Source: Bacteroidales bacterium (lineage in GTDB: Bacteria; Bacteroidota; Bacteroidia; Bacteroidales; Muribaculaceae). Taken from it: a stretch of DNA of 64,000 nucleotides. Position 1 is the first letter of the stretch; each line of letters starts with the position of its first letter. The stretch is taken from positions 1 to 64,000 of the forward strand of contig QAMW01000018.1 in assembly GCA_003150235.1 (NCBI GenBank), given 5' to 3'. The position numbers were made by a program, and so were the translations under genes. Shown one piece after another: positions 36,901-45,599 of this stretch. The notes beneath the pieces were generated by a model. It saw only the letters and a list, made by a program, of their open reading frames with translations. It did not search any database and had not been told where the DNA came from.

Positions 36901-37046
36901 GCTCCCTCGTTGTAGGCGTTGATTACAAGTATGTTTTGTACCGGCTTTGTGCGGTCAATGCCGTCGGCATGTGCCGAGAGTATCGATAACGCCACAAATG
37001 CGGTTATTGCTATTAATGTCCTTAATTTGCTAATGAAATTTTTCAT
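33909..37046 (-). CDS. Hybrid sensor histidine kinase with periplasmic ABC-binding-protein-like sensor
   Basis: A 1045-aa inner-membrane kinase. Signal peptide to about residue 27; a periplasmic substrate-binding-like domain (about 35-345, INAYNEGAPWSQS, GIIMIGEASFG); one membrane helix near 375-393; two PAS-like regions (400-655); HisKA with His686 (NMSHEIRTPL); HATPase (NLLTNACKF, DTGIGI, GTGLGLSIS); and a C-terminal receiver with Asp973 (IIIMDINMPNMDG). No DNA-binding domain is attached, so it must pass phosphate to a partner not visible here. The sensor class usually binds small molecules such as quorum or nutrient signals; ligand unknown. Confidence 0.9.
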   Translation of the reverse strand: MKNFISKLRTLIAITAFVALSILSAHADGIDRTKPVQNILVINAYNEGAPWSQSFITPLIMEAAKNHEFIIEVEHLNMSYVTNDSLYNNMVEGVLKRYNNNKPDGIIMIGEASFGLIDTIKSNWGDLPAILLGNLDKVGTMNYYLTGVQGDDTDDMLTPLAQLRNKYDLTFIESPFMYKETIDLIVKMNPQLTKLVFAADALSANRHLSKNISNYLASTYPAISYEWLVAGNDNSGRLLDYIMNHDEKLGFLFSSWFYSEEDVNGYPQLVSGEYRAIPQAAQPVYALREAYITNGILGGYFPDHKKIVDTLVSYVHKMNEGTKMHDLPFYYPEYPQDFNYVINYEQLLRDGYSVSDCPADTVFVNKPKTLWDSYKWYIISIILLVAAIAVIIALRSKALRIKIKATSAHDALVRNMPIAYASAGLVTDAEGHVTKINYKSSNTSFESLYSQNGADGADSFFNMEHLKHLVDTAFKEGHSVTFTHYFKSTDSYYEFLIVPNKDNNTVDIFGTDTTKRNKAENTLRNSRKQLEMTLSVAHIIPWRWDIKTQRIYCETQRILKHLKFPTLRGSRRGMNIIDSSEYFQRIHREDLPRVRQSYQELVEGKANYVKEEFRIVTNDNGNEIIDWMEVNAAVDDTDENGRPVSLVGSLLLITERKKQENALILAKEQASESDRLKSAFLANMSHEIRTPLNAIVGFSNLLANTDDEEKKEKFIGIIENNNQLLLQLISDILDLAKVEANTLEFIYHPTDLNDLIRNLESTVRMRVKPGVVLNFTLGAAECVVRTERNRLSQVIINLLTNACKFTDRGSITFGYELRGNEIYFFVRDTGIGIAPEKQKSVFQRFTKLNNFVQGTGLGLSISQSIIEKMEGRIGVESPGEGLGSTFWFTIPYLPVQVAEGKTAAEETAAVPAPQKETIKRQEKLTLLVAEDNESNYLLFETILSNDYNLIHAWDGREAVDLFKQHQPNIIIMDINMPNMDGYEATREIRKVSKTVPIIAVTAYAFASDKERIMENGFNGYVSKPVNANKLKSELKSTVDSSFILL

Positions 37047-37101
37047 GAATAATTGGTCAATAGTAAACGATAGATTTTTTAACCGTTTGGTTGTATCTGT
37101 G

Positions 37102-37130
37102 CAAAGTTAATCATTTCCATGACTAATCAA
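37102..37130 (-). promoter_or_regulatory. Promoter of hybrid kinase gene
   Basis: TTG (37130-37128), 18 bases, TAACTTTG (37109-37102) on the minus strand, 50 bases before the start codon. Confidence 0.65.
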
Positions 37131-37254
37131 CTATGTTTCCGTAAAAATAACAATATGTTTTACGACATAAAAATGTGCCTTAGGCATTGCCTGCAGGGTA
37201 TGGGCGGAGCGGATGGGGAGATACAGATGGACAAAAGATGCAAGGTGAGCTTCC

Positions 37255-37450
37255 CGGAGAAAGGTTGATGATTCCCTGTCGGGAAACGATATGATGGAGA
37301 GCCCGCAGTCCGGGGGTATCGCTACGCTCAACACCCCGGCTAAATTTGGATTTTTCCCTTCGGGAAAAGGGGTCACATTAGATTGTATCGCGTAGCGGCA
37401 GGGGCTGCTGGAAGGCAGCCCGCGATGCATGGGTGGGATGCTCGCCCGCG
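37255..37450. repeat. Modular repeat, inverted copy
   Basis: In reverse orientation to the 0-7 kb copies: the GATGATTCCCTGTCGGGAAA module, CCGGGGG/ACACCCCGG hairpin with TTTGGATTTTTCCC, and the GATTGTATCGCGTAGC module next to GGCTGCTGGAAGGCAGCC. Pairing is kept though bases differ. It fills the gap between the kinase promoter region and the lipoprotein terminator; no gene is seen. Confidence 0.8.
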
Positions 37451-37460
37451 ATACAGATAC

Positions 37461-37492
37461 AAAAAGGTCGTGCCAAATGTTGACACGACCTT
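37461..37492 (-). terminator. Terminator of the 709-aa lipoprotein gene
   Basis: AAGGTCGTGTC pairs with GGCACGACCTT across a short loop, followed by TTTTTG on the minus strand, about 20 bases after the stop. Confidence 0.8.
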
Positions 37493-37513
37493 CTCTTATA
37501 TAAGGCTTGTTGA

Positions 37514-39643
37514 TTATTTCTCTACAAGACGGAATACCTGAATGCCATCTTCTCCGAATGCTACATAAATTAGTCCATCGTGAAGGGCGATATAGTTAGC
37601 TGACTTGAGGCTTGATGCGTGATAGTGGGTAACCTCGCTAAGGTCAGTCTTGTTAAGAACAAATACAAAGCTACCCATAGCTGCATAAATATACTTGTCA
37701 TCTATTGCCATGCCGTTAGCTGGAACTTTTCCATTCTCTCCCGCATGGAAACTTGCGTTATCGTTGAGACGAACTAAGCCACCTTTGCCGAGACAAGCGT
37801 AGATATTTTCGCCATCAATAGCGATGACGTTCTTGCCATCAATCGGAGAGATAGTACCTGCTGCATAAGTATCTAAAATAGTGGTAAACATTTTGTCATC
37901 AGCATTGTAGACATTGACGGTAGATGCTGATTCTGTCGTGTTGTAAGTGTCAAGAGAGATGATGGCTGCTTTTCCGTTGGCAATATCTATATGTTTGGAT
38001 GAGCCGTTGGTAGGAACGAATGAGCCTTCTACTTTCGAGAAATCGAGGTTGAGTGCACCATAGCCACGATATGTGTTAACATAATAGTTATTTCCATGAC
38101 GGATTACACAGTTGCCGTCTCCGGCATTCTTATAGCCACCTTTTATCTCACCATCCTTACCAGAAACCATTAGCACTTCGTCTGTGGTAAGTTCTTTGAC
38201 CTTGAGGTCTTCTCTTACAGTTTCTGAAGCTTCAAATCCAACAGGTAGAGACGCGATGAAGGCTCCTTTCTTAGTATGATTTCCGACAGTGATAATATTG
38301 CCTTCGTCTACGATGAGGTGATTGAAATCATAGTCGGGTGAAATCATGTATGAAAGAAGCTTAACTCCATTATCAGCCGGTTCCATGACCTCAATGCAGC
38401 CCTTTTGTCCCTCTCCACGAAGATGATAGGAAGCGTATGCCTTGTTCCCGTCAAATGTGATGCAGGTGGCTGAGATTACGCCATGATCATGGTCAGGCTC
38501 AAGCGGGTCGATATCGGTAATTTTCTCGATAATAATCTCTGGTGTGGGTTCGGGCTTGGTTGTGCCTTCGGGATATGCAGGGTGACATCCTTCTGCAGGA
38601 ACGTAAGCTGTGATGTTTTCGTTGCTCCTTTGGAATTCGAAATCATTCAATGGGTGTTTGGTGCTTTCTACATACGCTTCCGTAATGTCGTAAGCGATTT
38701 CTGCAGCAAGTTGCTTTTTGGGCCAAGTAAGATTGTTAGTGATAAATTTACGTGTTGCAAACACCGCGTTTGTGCCTCCGGTTTCAACTTCAATACGCGT
38801 ATCCGCATTAGATAAAGTGCAAACGTCTGCGTCAATAAGTCCGTTATTGTCAAGAACTACACAACCAGAATTCATTGTCAAGTTTCCTGCCTTGAAATAG
38901 GATGCTTTGATGGTGCCGACACTGTTAATAGTGATGTCATCAGCAATGAAAGAACATGCAATTGCATTTCCGTTAAGACGCACCTTCTCTGCCATGATAG
39001 TATTTTTGCTGTACAGTTCTCCTTCGTCATTAACACCAAATTCTTTACATTCGGTGATGTCAACTGCAGAATATAGTTTTACTCCGTTGGCTATAGTAAG
39101 ACCTTCAGAGACAATAGTTCCGTAGTTGTATATTGTAAGTCCAGGTTGAAGTGTACTTCCAACATTTAATGTTCCTCCCGGGAGAATGTAGATTTCTGCA
39201 CCTTCTTTAACTCCCCAAAAGCCATTGATTGTGTTCCATGTTCCAGCAACATAATATTTGGCAGTGAGTTTGCATGCTGCATTAAATGTTTCTCCGGCGG
39301 GGATAAGGTAATCTGTGCCTTCTGTGATTTTCCATCCTTCAGTTTCCCCGATTCCGGTAGTGGTGGCAACGTCTTCGGGTATTTCTGGGCACTGAGGCAT
39401 AGTGAAGTCGTCGATTGCTGCACGAGAGCCTGTTGTTGCATAATTATGCACACGATTAGCGTCAGAGGTCTTGACTGTATATGAGTCAGTCGTAAGTTCA
39501 GGTTGTTCTGGCTGATTACCTCCGTTTTTGCCGGGGGCGTCATCTTTACAACCGGTCATGGTTACAAGTGCGAGGGCTACTACACCGCACCTGAACGCGT
39601 TTTTACGGGTGAGTACCGGTAAAATCAGGTTAGTCTTTTTCAT
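37514..39643 (-). CDS. Large lipoprotein with beta-helix and beta-propeller regions
   Basis: A 709-aa lipoprotein. The signal region is long, with lipobox Cys32 (VTMTGC). Residues of about 90-340 have short repeated strand motifs (GGTLNVGS, YNYGTI, ADDITINS) as in parallel beta-helices. From about 385 on, repeats such as DGENIYACLGKGGLVR, DDKYIYAAMGSFVF and HDGLIYVAFGEDGIQVFRL read as beta-propeller blades. No catalytic residues can be named. A surface binding or sensing role is plausible, and it neighbours the hybrid sensor kinase on the same strand but has its own promoter. Confidence 0.7.
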   Translation of the reverse strand: MKKTNLILPVLTRKNAFRCGVVALALVTMTGCKDDAPGKNGGNQPEQPELTTDSYTVKTSDANRVHNYATTGSRAAIDDFTMPQCPEIPEDVATTTGIGETEGWKITEGTDYLIPAGETFNAACKLTAKYYVAGTWNTINGFWGVKEGAEIYILPGGTLNVGSTLQPGLTIYNYGTIVSEGLTIANGVKLYSAVDITECKEFGVNDEGELYSKNTIMAEKVRLNGNAIACSFIADDITINSVGTIKASYFKAGNLTMNSGCVVLDNNGLIDADVCTLSNADTRIEVETGGTNAVFATRKFITNNLTWPKKQLAAEIAYDITEAYVESTKHPLNDFEFQRSNENITAYVPAEGCHPAYPEGTTKPEPTPEIIIEKITDIDPLEPDHDHGVISATCITFDGNKAYASYHLRGEGQKGCIEVMEPADNGVKLLSYMISPDYDFNHLIVDEGNIITVGNHTKKGAFIASLPVGFEASETVREDLKVKELTTDEVLMVSGKDGEIKGGYKNAGDGNCVIRHGNNYYVNTYRGYGALNLDFSKVEGSFVPTNGSSKHIDIANGKAAIISLDTYNTTESASTVNVYNADDKMFTTILDTYAAGTISPIDGKNVIAIDGENIYACLGKGGLVRLNDNASFHAGENGKVPANGMAIDDKYIYAAMGSFVFVLNKTDLSEVTHYHASSLKSANYIALHDGLIYVAFGEDGIQVFRLVEK

Positions 39644-39733
39644 CCTTGAAAATAAAAGTTAGAATGTTAGATTGGTATGATTGTTAGTCGTTTTTTTGCT
39701 ATATCACTTTTCAATGTGTGTAACAATATTTTG

Positions 39734-39764
39734 CAAATTTACAAATAAAATCGCAATCTGCAAA
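39734..39764 (-). promoter_or_regulatory. Promoter of the 709-aa lipoprotein gene
   Basis: TTTG (39764-39761), exactly 19 bases, TAAATTTG (39741-39734) on the minus strand. The transcript would have a leader of about 85 bases. Confidence 0.85.
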
Positions 39765-39833
39765 TATTTGATTGTTAATTAATGGATTGAGTCGTCGTTT
39801 TAACACTCCGACGCAAGGACTTATTGTATATTT

Positions 39834-41120
39834 TCAAAGTCGTTCATCAACGAGCTTTCGGTTAAGGTTTCCTTTTAAATCGTAGATTGCGCCCCCCTTC
39901 CGGAGATATTTTTTCAGGTCCATATCGTTAAATACCGAGTGACATACACACTGTATAATCAGGTCGTAATTTTTTTCAGAAATTTCATCTTCAGAGGTGG
40001 AAATATCAATGTCATACGTATTTTTTACATTGGCTTTATCGACATTGGGGTCGAATATGTCCACTTCTGCGCCTTCCTCCTTAAGATCATTGTATATATC
40101 AAACACTTTCGTGTTGCGTATATCCCGGCAGTTTTCCTTAAATGTAAATCCGAGCAGGAGCACGTTGGCTCCGCGGATTGTATTCCCTTTGGCGGCAAGG
40201 AGCGATGCGGCACGTTGCACGACATAGCGCGACATGCCGTCGTTGATGCTTCGTGCCTCAGTCATCAGGGGTGTCCTCACGCCATGAACCTGAGCCTTGT
40301 GTATGAGATAATACGGGTCGACACCGATACAGTGTCCGCCCACAAGCCCCGGATGGAGTTTTTGAAAATTCCATTTAGTAGAAGCCGCCTCAATAACGTC
40401 GTTGGTGTCGATGCCGAGGGCATTGAACACTTTCGCCGCCTCATTGAAGAGGGCTATCTCGACATCGCGCTGTGTATTTTCGAGTATTTTTGCCGCTTCG
40501 GCAACTTTTATGCTCGGAGCGCGATGAGTGTGGGCATCAAGGACAGAGCCGTAAAGACGCTCCACAAAGTCGGCGGTTGCCGGTGTCGAGCCTGACACAA
40601 TCTTGCAGATTTTATGTACCGGGCGTGTATATTCGCCGGGGTTCACGCGCTCGGGGGAGTATCCTACGAAGAAATCGCGGTTGAATGTCAGCCCCGACGT
40701 GCGTTCAAGCACGGGGACACACTCTTCCTCGGTAGCTCCCGGATAGACGGTCGATTCATATATCACCGTGTCGCCGGGCTTCAGCACCTTGCCGATTTTC
40801 GCGCTTGCATCGAGGAGCGGGTGCAGGTCGGGACGGTTATAGCAGTCGACCGGAGTGGGCACTGTCACGATATAGACATTACAGTCGCTTATGTCGTCGA
40901 GGGAGGAGGTGCATTTCATGCCGTTGCCGAGAGCGGCGGCGAGTACACCGGGCGTGAGGTCGCCGTTGGAGTCGATTCCGCGGTTCAGGTCGCCGACACG
41001 TGCAGGATTGATATCAAGTCCTGTCACACGGTATTTTCCTGAAAACATGCAGGCAAGAGGCAATCCTACGTACCCAAGTCCGAGGATAGCGATTTTTGGT
41101 GTCAGAACTTCTTCATTCAT
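39834..41120 (-). CDS. Nucleotide-sugar 6-dehydrogenase (TviB/WbpA type)
   Basis: A 428-aa NAD-dependent enzyme that oxidises a UDP-sugar to the uronic acid. Rossmann motif GLGYVGLPLA (13-22), AKILENTQRDV near 210-220, and catalytic Cys264 in GGHCIGVDPYYL. These match the TviB/WbpA/VipA branch (UDP-GlcNAc or UDP-GalNAc) better than UDP-glucose dehydrogenases, though GlcA cannot be excluded. It ends the exopolysaccharide operon and presumably supplies an acidic sugar donor to the GT2 synthase 54 bases upstream. Confidence 0.9.
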   Translation of the reverse strand: MNEEVLTPKIAILGLGYVGLPLACMFSGKYRVTGLDINPARVGDLNRGIDSNGDLTPGVLAAALGNGMKCTSSLDDISDCNVYIVTVPTPVDCYNRPDLHPLLDASAKIGKVLKPGDTVIYESTVYPGATEEECVPVLERTSGLTFNRDFFVGYSPERVNPGEYTRPVHKICKIVSGSTPATADFVERLYGSVLDAHTHRAPSIKVAEAAKILENTQRDVEIALFNEAAKVFNALGIDTNDVIEAASTKWNFQKLHPGLVGGHCIGVDPYYLIHKAQVHGVRTPLMTEARSINDGMSRYVVQRAASLLAAKGNTIRGANVLLLGFTFKENCRDIRNTKVFDIYNDLKEEGAEVDIFDPNVDKANVKNTYDIDISTSEDEISEKNYDLIIQCVCHSVFNDMDLKKYLRKGGAIYDLKGNLNRKLVDERL

Positions 41121-41174
41121 GGCTATTGTCTCTTGATAATTAGTTAGATGGATAATGTATTGGAATTTAATTTG

Positions 41175-42521
41175 CTATAGCCCTTCCGCCCGCGCCACGG
41201 CAGATGTCTTCTTCGGGTTCCAGGAATCTTTGTAAGAGGAGTAGAAGAAAAGCTCCGATGTGTGGGCTATAAGGCGCGTGATACGTAAGAAATATCCGGT
41301 ATAGAAGGTGGTTGTGAACACGTATGGAAATAGTTTCGCCTCTTCCCTGGGGCGCTCGGTCACAATGAGTATCACTCCGAACGCCACGATGGCGAAAGCC
41401 ATTCTTATGAGATAGCCGATCACGATGATTTCCCACAAGCGGTCGACATTCATGAAAAACAGCATGATGATGTAGAAAAACCACACGTAGTTGAAAGCGA
41501 AATCGTAGACGATGTTTTCAAGATTGGAAAGCATGTTGAGAAACGAGAAATTGCGGTCGCTCCACAGAATGTCGCTGTGTTTGCGTATGCGGAAGCGCAC
41601 AAGCGACTTCGACCAGCGTTTACGCTGCTTGAAGAGTTTCGCCCACGATGTAGGCACATTGGTCATGCATACGGCGTTGTTGGCAAACCACACCTTGTAG
41701 CCTGCCTTGCGCAGTTTCTGGGTGATGTCGCCGTCAAGACCGGGACCTATGTCCCAGCATCCGACCTCACGTATCGCCTCGGTCTCAAACGCGCCGAACG
41801 CGCCGGAGATGATATGGTATATGCCGAGCATGTTGGAGCCCATTCGTCCTACCATGATGGTCTTGAGATATTCCAGTGCCTGCAGGGTGGAGCATAGCGA
41901 CTCATGGGCGTTGCGCACCTTTATGCAGCCGCCCACGCCCTTGATGTTGCGGTCGAAGTAAAACGGTATCAGTATCTTTTCTATTGCATCGCGGTCGAGC
42001 GAGCTGTCAGCGTCAAGGTGAATGATGTATTTGCCCGAGGCGTGTGACGCGGCAAAGTTTGCGGCGCATGCCTTTCCTCCGCCGAGATTGAGGCGGAAAA
42101 ACTTGGTGATATAGCCCGCGCGCTGCAGGTCGTTGCAGATGATCGGGGTAGCGTCGTCAGAGCCGTCGTCGACTATGATTATCTCGAAATTCTGATAGGT
42201 CTGCTCGCGAAGTGACTCCACGAGCTTGTAGATATGCCGTCCTTCGTTTTTACCCGGGGCGAGTATCGATACAAGCGGCATCTCTGTGTAAAGCAGATTG
42301 CGCGCCACTGTGTCGCGACGGCGAAACGACTTATGGAAAAACACCTGTCTTATCGCCGTTATGATATCAAGAAGATAATATCGCGGAAACTCGATGATAA
42401 ACAGAAACCAATAGGTAGAGAGCGCCACTTCCCACGAAAGATTCGTGGAAAAACACACCATGATGCCGTTAAGCAGCTCAAAGATGTCGTGTAGCACTCC
42501 TTTGAAAAATGTCTCTATCAT
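41175..42521 (-). CDS. Processive membrane glycosyltransferase, family 2
   Basis: A 448-aa inner-membrane synthase with two N-terminal and about three C-terminal helices. The catalytic part has the GT2 series: Asp118-Asp119 (VDDGSDD), Asp170/Asp172 (LDADSS), GLDGDIT near 263-266 in the place of the TED base, and QRKRW at 299-303. This is the pattern of cellulose, hyaluronan, chitin and alginate synthases, which polymerise and export in one step. Polymer identity is unknown; the neighbouring dehydrogenase suggests an acidic sugar. Confidence 0.88.
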   Translation of the reverse strand: MIETFFKGVLHDIFELLNGIMVCFSTNLSWEVALSTYWFLFIIEFPRYYLLDIITAIRQVFFHKSFRRRDTVARNLLYTEMPLVSILAPGKNEGRHIYKLVESLREQTYQNFEIIIVDDGSDDATPIICNDLQRAGYITKFFRLNLGGGKACAANFAASHASGKYIIHLDADSSLDRDAIEKILIPFYFDRNIKGVGGCIKVRNAHESLCSTLQALEYLKTIMVGRMGSNMLGIYHIISGAFGAFETEAIREVGCWDIGPGLDGDITQKLRKAGYKVWFANNAVCMTNVPTSWAKLFKQRKRWSKSLVRFRIRKHSDILWSDRNFSFLNMLSNLENIVYDFAFNYVWFFYIIMLFFMNVDRLWEIIVIGYLIRMAFAIVAFGVILIVTERPREEAKLFPYVFTTTFYTGYFLRITRLIAHTSELFFYSSYKDSWNPKKTSAVARAEGL

Positions 42522-42586
42522 CGGTTATTATAAGATTTATAAGATGTATATATAATTTGAGATGTATATATAATTAATGTATATGT

Positions 42587-44020
42587 TTATTTGTTGCGTG
42601 ATTCCTCCAGTCGCCTTACGAATGTCTCCGGGTCGGTGTCGGGATGGTAGATGTATGTCTCCACCAGCTCAAACTGGAATCCGTCGTGAAGCTGTCGGTA
42701 GTCGTTAAGCTCGGCTTTCAGCTCATACTCCATCTTGCTTTGCTGGCGCCCGATTTCGCCTTCCCGCACACGGCTCATGAAGTAATAGTTGTTACCCCAT
42801 ATCGCACTCTTGTAGGTGAAGAATCGCGCCATCGCCTGCACTATGGGCGGTCGCGCGTCAAGCGACGGACCTTCATCGGCATTAGGGTCGAATACATAGA
42901 AACGGGTGATAATGAGCACTTCGCCCTGATTGTTGCGTGCCGTGGAGAACTGGCGCACATAGTCCATGAAATTGCGTGTGGAGGTGTAGCCGAAGAATCC
43001 CGCCTGACTTATGGTGTGTACCACGTCGTTGCCGGCAAAAGCATGGATGCCGTCGGGGGTAAGCTCGTACTCGTAAACGTCGCGTGACAACAGCTCGTCG
43101 GTCTCGAGGCTTCGCTTGCACGATGAGCAGAGCACCCTCATGTCGGGGTACATGAATGATTCCTCACATTGGTTGCACGTGTATATCGCCGAGGGCTTGT
43201 CGTAGTCTACGCCTATATGCCTGAGCAGCACATGACATTTAGGACAGCGCAATTCTCCATCCCACTGGTAGGTCGACTCAGGCGACACGTTGGCGCAGCG
43301 GAAATGGTGGATTACCGACTGCTGGCGCAAGTCGGAGCTGTTGCACTTGGGGCAGGTCTCGAAAAAGAAGAGATGGCTGCTTCCGCAGTGGGGGCACTCG
43401 TGTATCCTGTCGATAAACCTGCTGTGGCGTATATAGCCGAGACGCAGCATCTCGGAATGGAAAAACTCGCGTTCCTGCGCGGCTATTCGTTCCTGTCCGG
43501 TGTACCACATCGTGTAGTTGTACAGTGCCATGTAACCTATGCTCATGCCTCGTATAGGCTCGGAGCTGAATGTGAACATTCCGCGCGAGATGGCGTAACG
43601 CACCAGACGGAACATCTCTTCGGCGTGGGTCACCACCGGCTCCGTGCCGAGAAGGAAGTTGAGGCGGCGCATTGAGCCGTATATCTCGTCGATGGTCTGT
43701 GCCAGGTCACGGTCGGTGGGCGACGATGCGTAACCGTCGACGATTATCGCCGCCTCCCCCAGCCAGCCCTGAAGCCGCTGGGTGACAAACAACGGCTTGA
43801 ACCGGCACTTCTCTGACAGAAGCGGCGATGCAAGGCGTATGGCGAGGCGCGTGTAGTCGTGGAGCGGATTTATCACGTTTATAAACATGGCATCGAAATC
43901 CTCAAAATCAAGCTCCGGGGTGCGGTCTACATCGAGCACCTCGTTTATCACCAATATCTTGCGTCGGCTGAAATTGGTGATAATCTGATATTTTTCGTTT
44001 ACTCGGTTTCTTGAGTTCAT
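42587..44020 (-). CDS. TackOD1-like zinc-ribbon protein of exopolysaccharide operon
   Basis: A 477-aa protein with no signal peptide. An N-terminal Rossmann-like part (about 20-130: VINEVLD, FINVINPLHDYTRL) is followed by a segment with 11 cysteines in mostly CxxC pairs (209/212, 223/226, 242, 259/262, 282/285, 298/301), resembling the TackOD1 zinc-binding domain seen with diguanylate cyclases. The last 150 residues (ITRFYVF, YELKAELNDYRQ) could be a degenerate output domain; I cannot show a GGDEF motif. Start 44020 overlaps the previous stop (ATGA). Regulation of the synthase is inferred from context only. Confidence 0.65.
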   Translation of the reverse strand: MNSRNRVNEKYQIITNFSRRKILVINEVLDVDRTPELDFEDFDAMFINVINPLHDYTRLAIRLASPLLSEKCRFKPLFVTQRLQGWLGEAAIIVDGYASSPTDRDLAQTIDEIYGSMRRLNFLLGTEPVVTHAEEMFRLVRYAISRGMFTFSSEPIRGMSIGYMALYNYTMWYTGQERIAAQEREFFHSEMLRLGYIRHSRFIDRIHECPHCGSSHLFFFETCPKCNSSDLRQQSVIHHFRCANVSPESTYQWDGELRCPKCHVLLRHIGVDYDKPSAIYTCNQCEESFMYPDMRVLCSSCKRSLETDELLSRDVYEYELTPDGIHAFAGNDVVHTISQAGFFGYTSTRNFMDYVRQFSTARNNQGEVLIITRFYVFDPNADEGPSLDARPPIVQAMARFFTYKSAIWGNNYYFMSRVREGEIGRQQSKMEYELKAELNDYRQLHDGFQFELVETYIYHPDTDPETFVRRLEESRNK

Positions 44021-45585
44021 TTCTTTTCCGGTTTTCGTGAATCGAGTATCCATGCGTCGCGAAATTCGCGCTGTGTCCTCGAAATAGTCTTTAGTTCCGC
44101 AGCGGCTTCATCCATCGATGCGTACCTCGCCGCGTAGACATACCATTTTCCGCTGCGATACAGCTTGCCGCTCCTTGACAACGCCATGTCCTGTAATTCG
44201 GCAACCTTTGTATCGGCATTTTTTTCTGATTGGAATACATTGGTTATGATGTAGAACACCTTTTCCGACTCGGCAGCTGCCGCCCTGCGTTCATTTTCCA
44301 CTTTCAGCAGACTGTCGTCGCTCTGCCTCAGGGCTGCGAGCGAGTCGGCACGGTGCTGTTTGCGCGTCTGTTTCAGCGAGTCGGCGCGCGCTTCCTCCAT
44401 GCGGCGTTCAATCACGCTGTAATGACGTCGGCGGTTCAGGTAGTCGACAAGCGACGAGTCGTTGACCCCGGCGCCTGTGGTCACCCACAGATAATTGCTC
44501 GGGGAGTCGCTCTTCCATGTATCCAGATTCTTGATCCTGATTGTGACCGGAAGCCCCGACGCGACGCTCCAGAAAGGTATTCTCTGGTCGTAGTCGATGT
44601 CGAGCTTGGCAATCAGCGCGGTATTTTTCTTGGTGAAATAGCTGCGCAGATTTTCGGGAATCTCCTCGGTGCGCATTCCTATCACCGAGACATGGGCGTC
44701 AAACGACAGGTTTTCATTCACTACAATCTCGGCAAGTGAGTTATAGGTGATGTTGTGGATTTTATCCGGCGGAATGTAGGCGACCACATGCAGGTTGTTG
44801 TCGGTGAGATTGAGGTGCTGCGCCGTCATGAGAAGTTCCTTTTCAAAGAACACCATACGGTCGGGAGCTACGATATTGACGATAATCGCCGAGTCGGTCG
44901 CAAGACGGAAGCGTTGTGCCGCCTGGAGTGAACGTGCGCGGAAATTGTCGTATATCTGCGCTCCGTCACCTCCGGTGCCGTGGATACCGCGCGCCGCAGG
45001 GTCGGTTGACCGGCGCATGCCGCCAAGCATACCCGCCTCTGCCTGCATAGCCTTTAACATGGCGAGTGCCTCGCTTAGCATACGTTCAAGGTCCATGCGG
45101 TGAGAGTTGTCGCTGAGACCGAATTGAATATTGTGGTTTTCAAGCGATATCTGTTTGCGCAGTTCGGCGATTCTCACTTTCTGCACCGCTATTTCCTGCA
45201 GGAGGCTGTTGTAGCGGATGGTAAGGTCGCGGTTGCGCGCCACGATTATAGGCTCGGTGTTGATGTTTGCCTGCTCGGTCATCACGTCCATCATGAAATA
45301 GGAGTAGAGGGTGTCGCCGGGAAGCACGATGTCGCCTGTCTCGACATAGAGGCTGTCGAGGAAGATGTCAAACGGTGTCCTTATCTAGTTGGCATCGACA
45401 TGGATATAACCGTCGAAATCGGAATAGACGACTTTTCTGCCGACATAAAGCCCGAGAATAATCAATATCACGCCAAGCACGGTAGCTGCTACTATCTGCT
45501 GGCGGTTGACCTTGCGTTTGCGTTGCCGCAGGATCTCTTCTATGTTTTCCTTCTCGTCGTGAGAGCGGTAGGTGAAATTCTTCAT
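44017..45585 (-). pseudogene. SPOR-tailed membrane-fusion protein, interrupted by in-frame TAG
   Basis: Codon 67 (45387-45385) is TAG; the frame before and after it is the same and reads as one HlyD/Alg44-like adaptor. Residues 1-28 are cytosolic, 29-50 a membrane helix, then FDGYIHVDAN-stop-IRTPFDIF and DSLYVETGDIVLPGD form the usual lipoyl-like motif, followed by coiled coil, barrel and a C-terminal SPOR domain (VFYIITNVFQSE... WYVYAARY). The full product would be 522 residues. As written, only a 66-aa N-terminal peptide or a GTG start at 45327 could be used. A CAG-to-TAG change is the simplest origin. It lies 14 bases after the TolC-like gene. Confidence 0.8.
45385..45387 (-). other. In-frame amber codon in membrane-fusion gene
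   Basis: CTA on the plus strand, TAG in the coding sense. The flanking protein text is continuous across it on both sides, including the conserved IRTPFD segment directly after. Confidence 0.85.
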
Positions 45586-45599
45586 GTCTGCGGTAGCTG

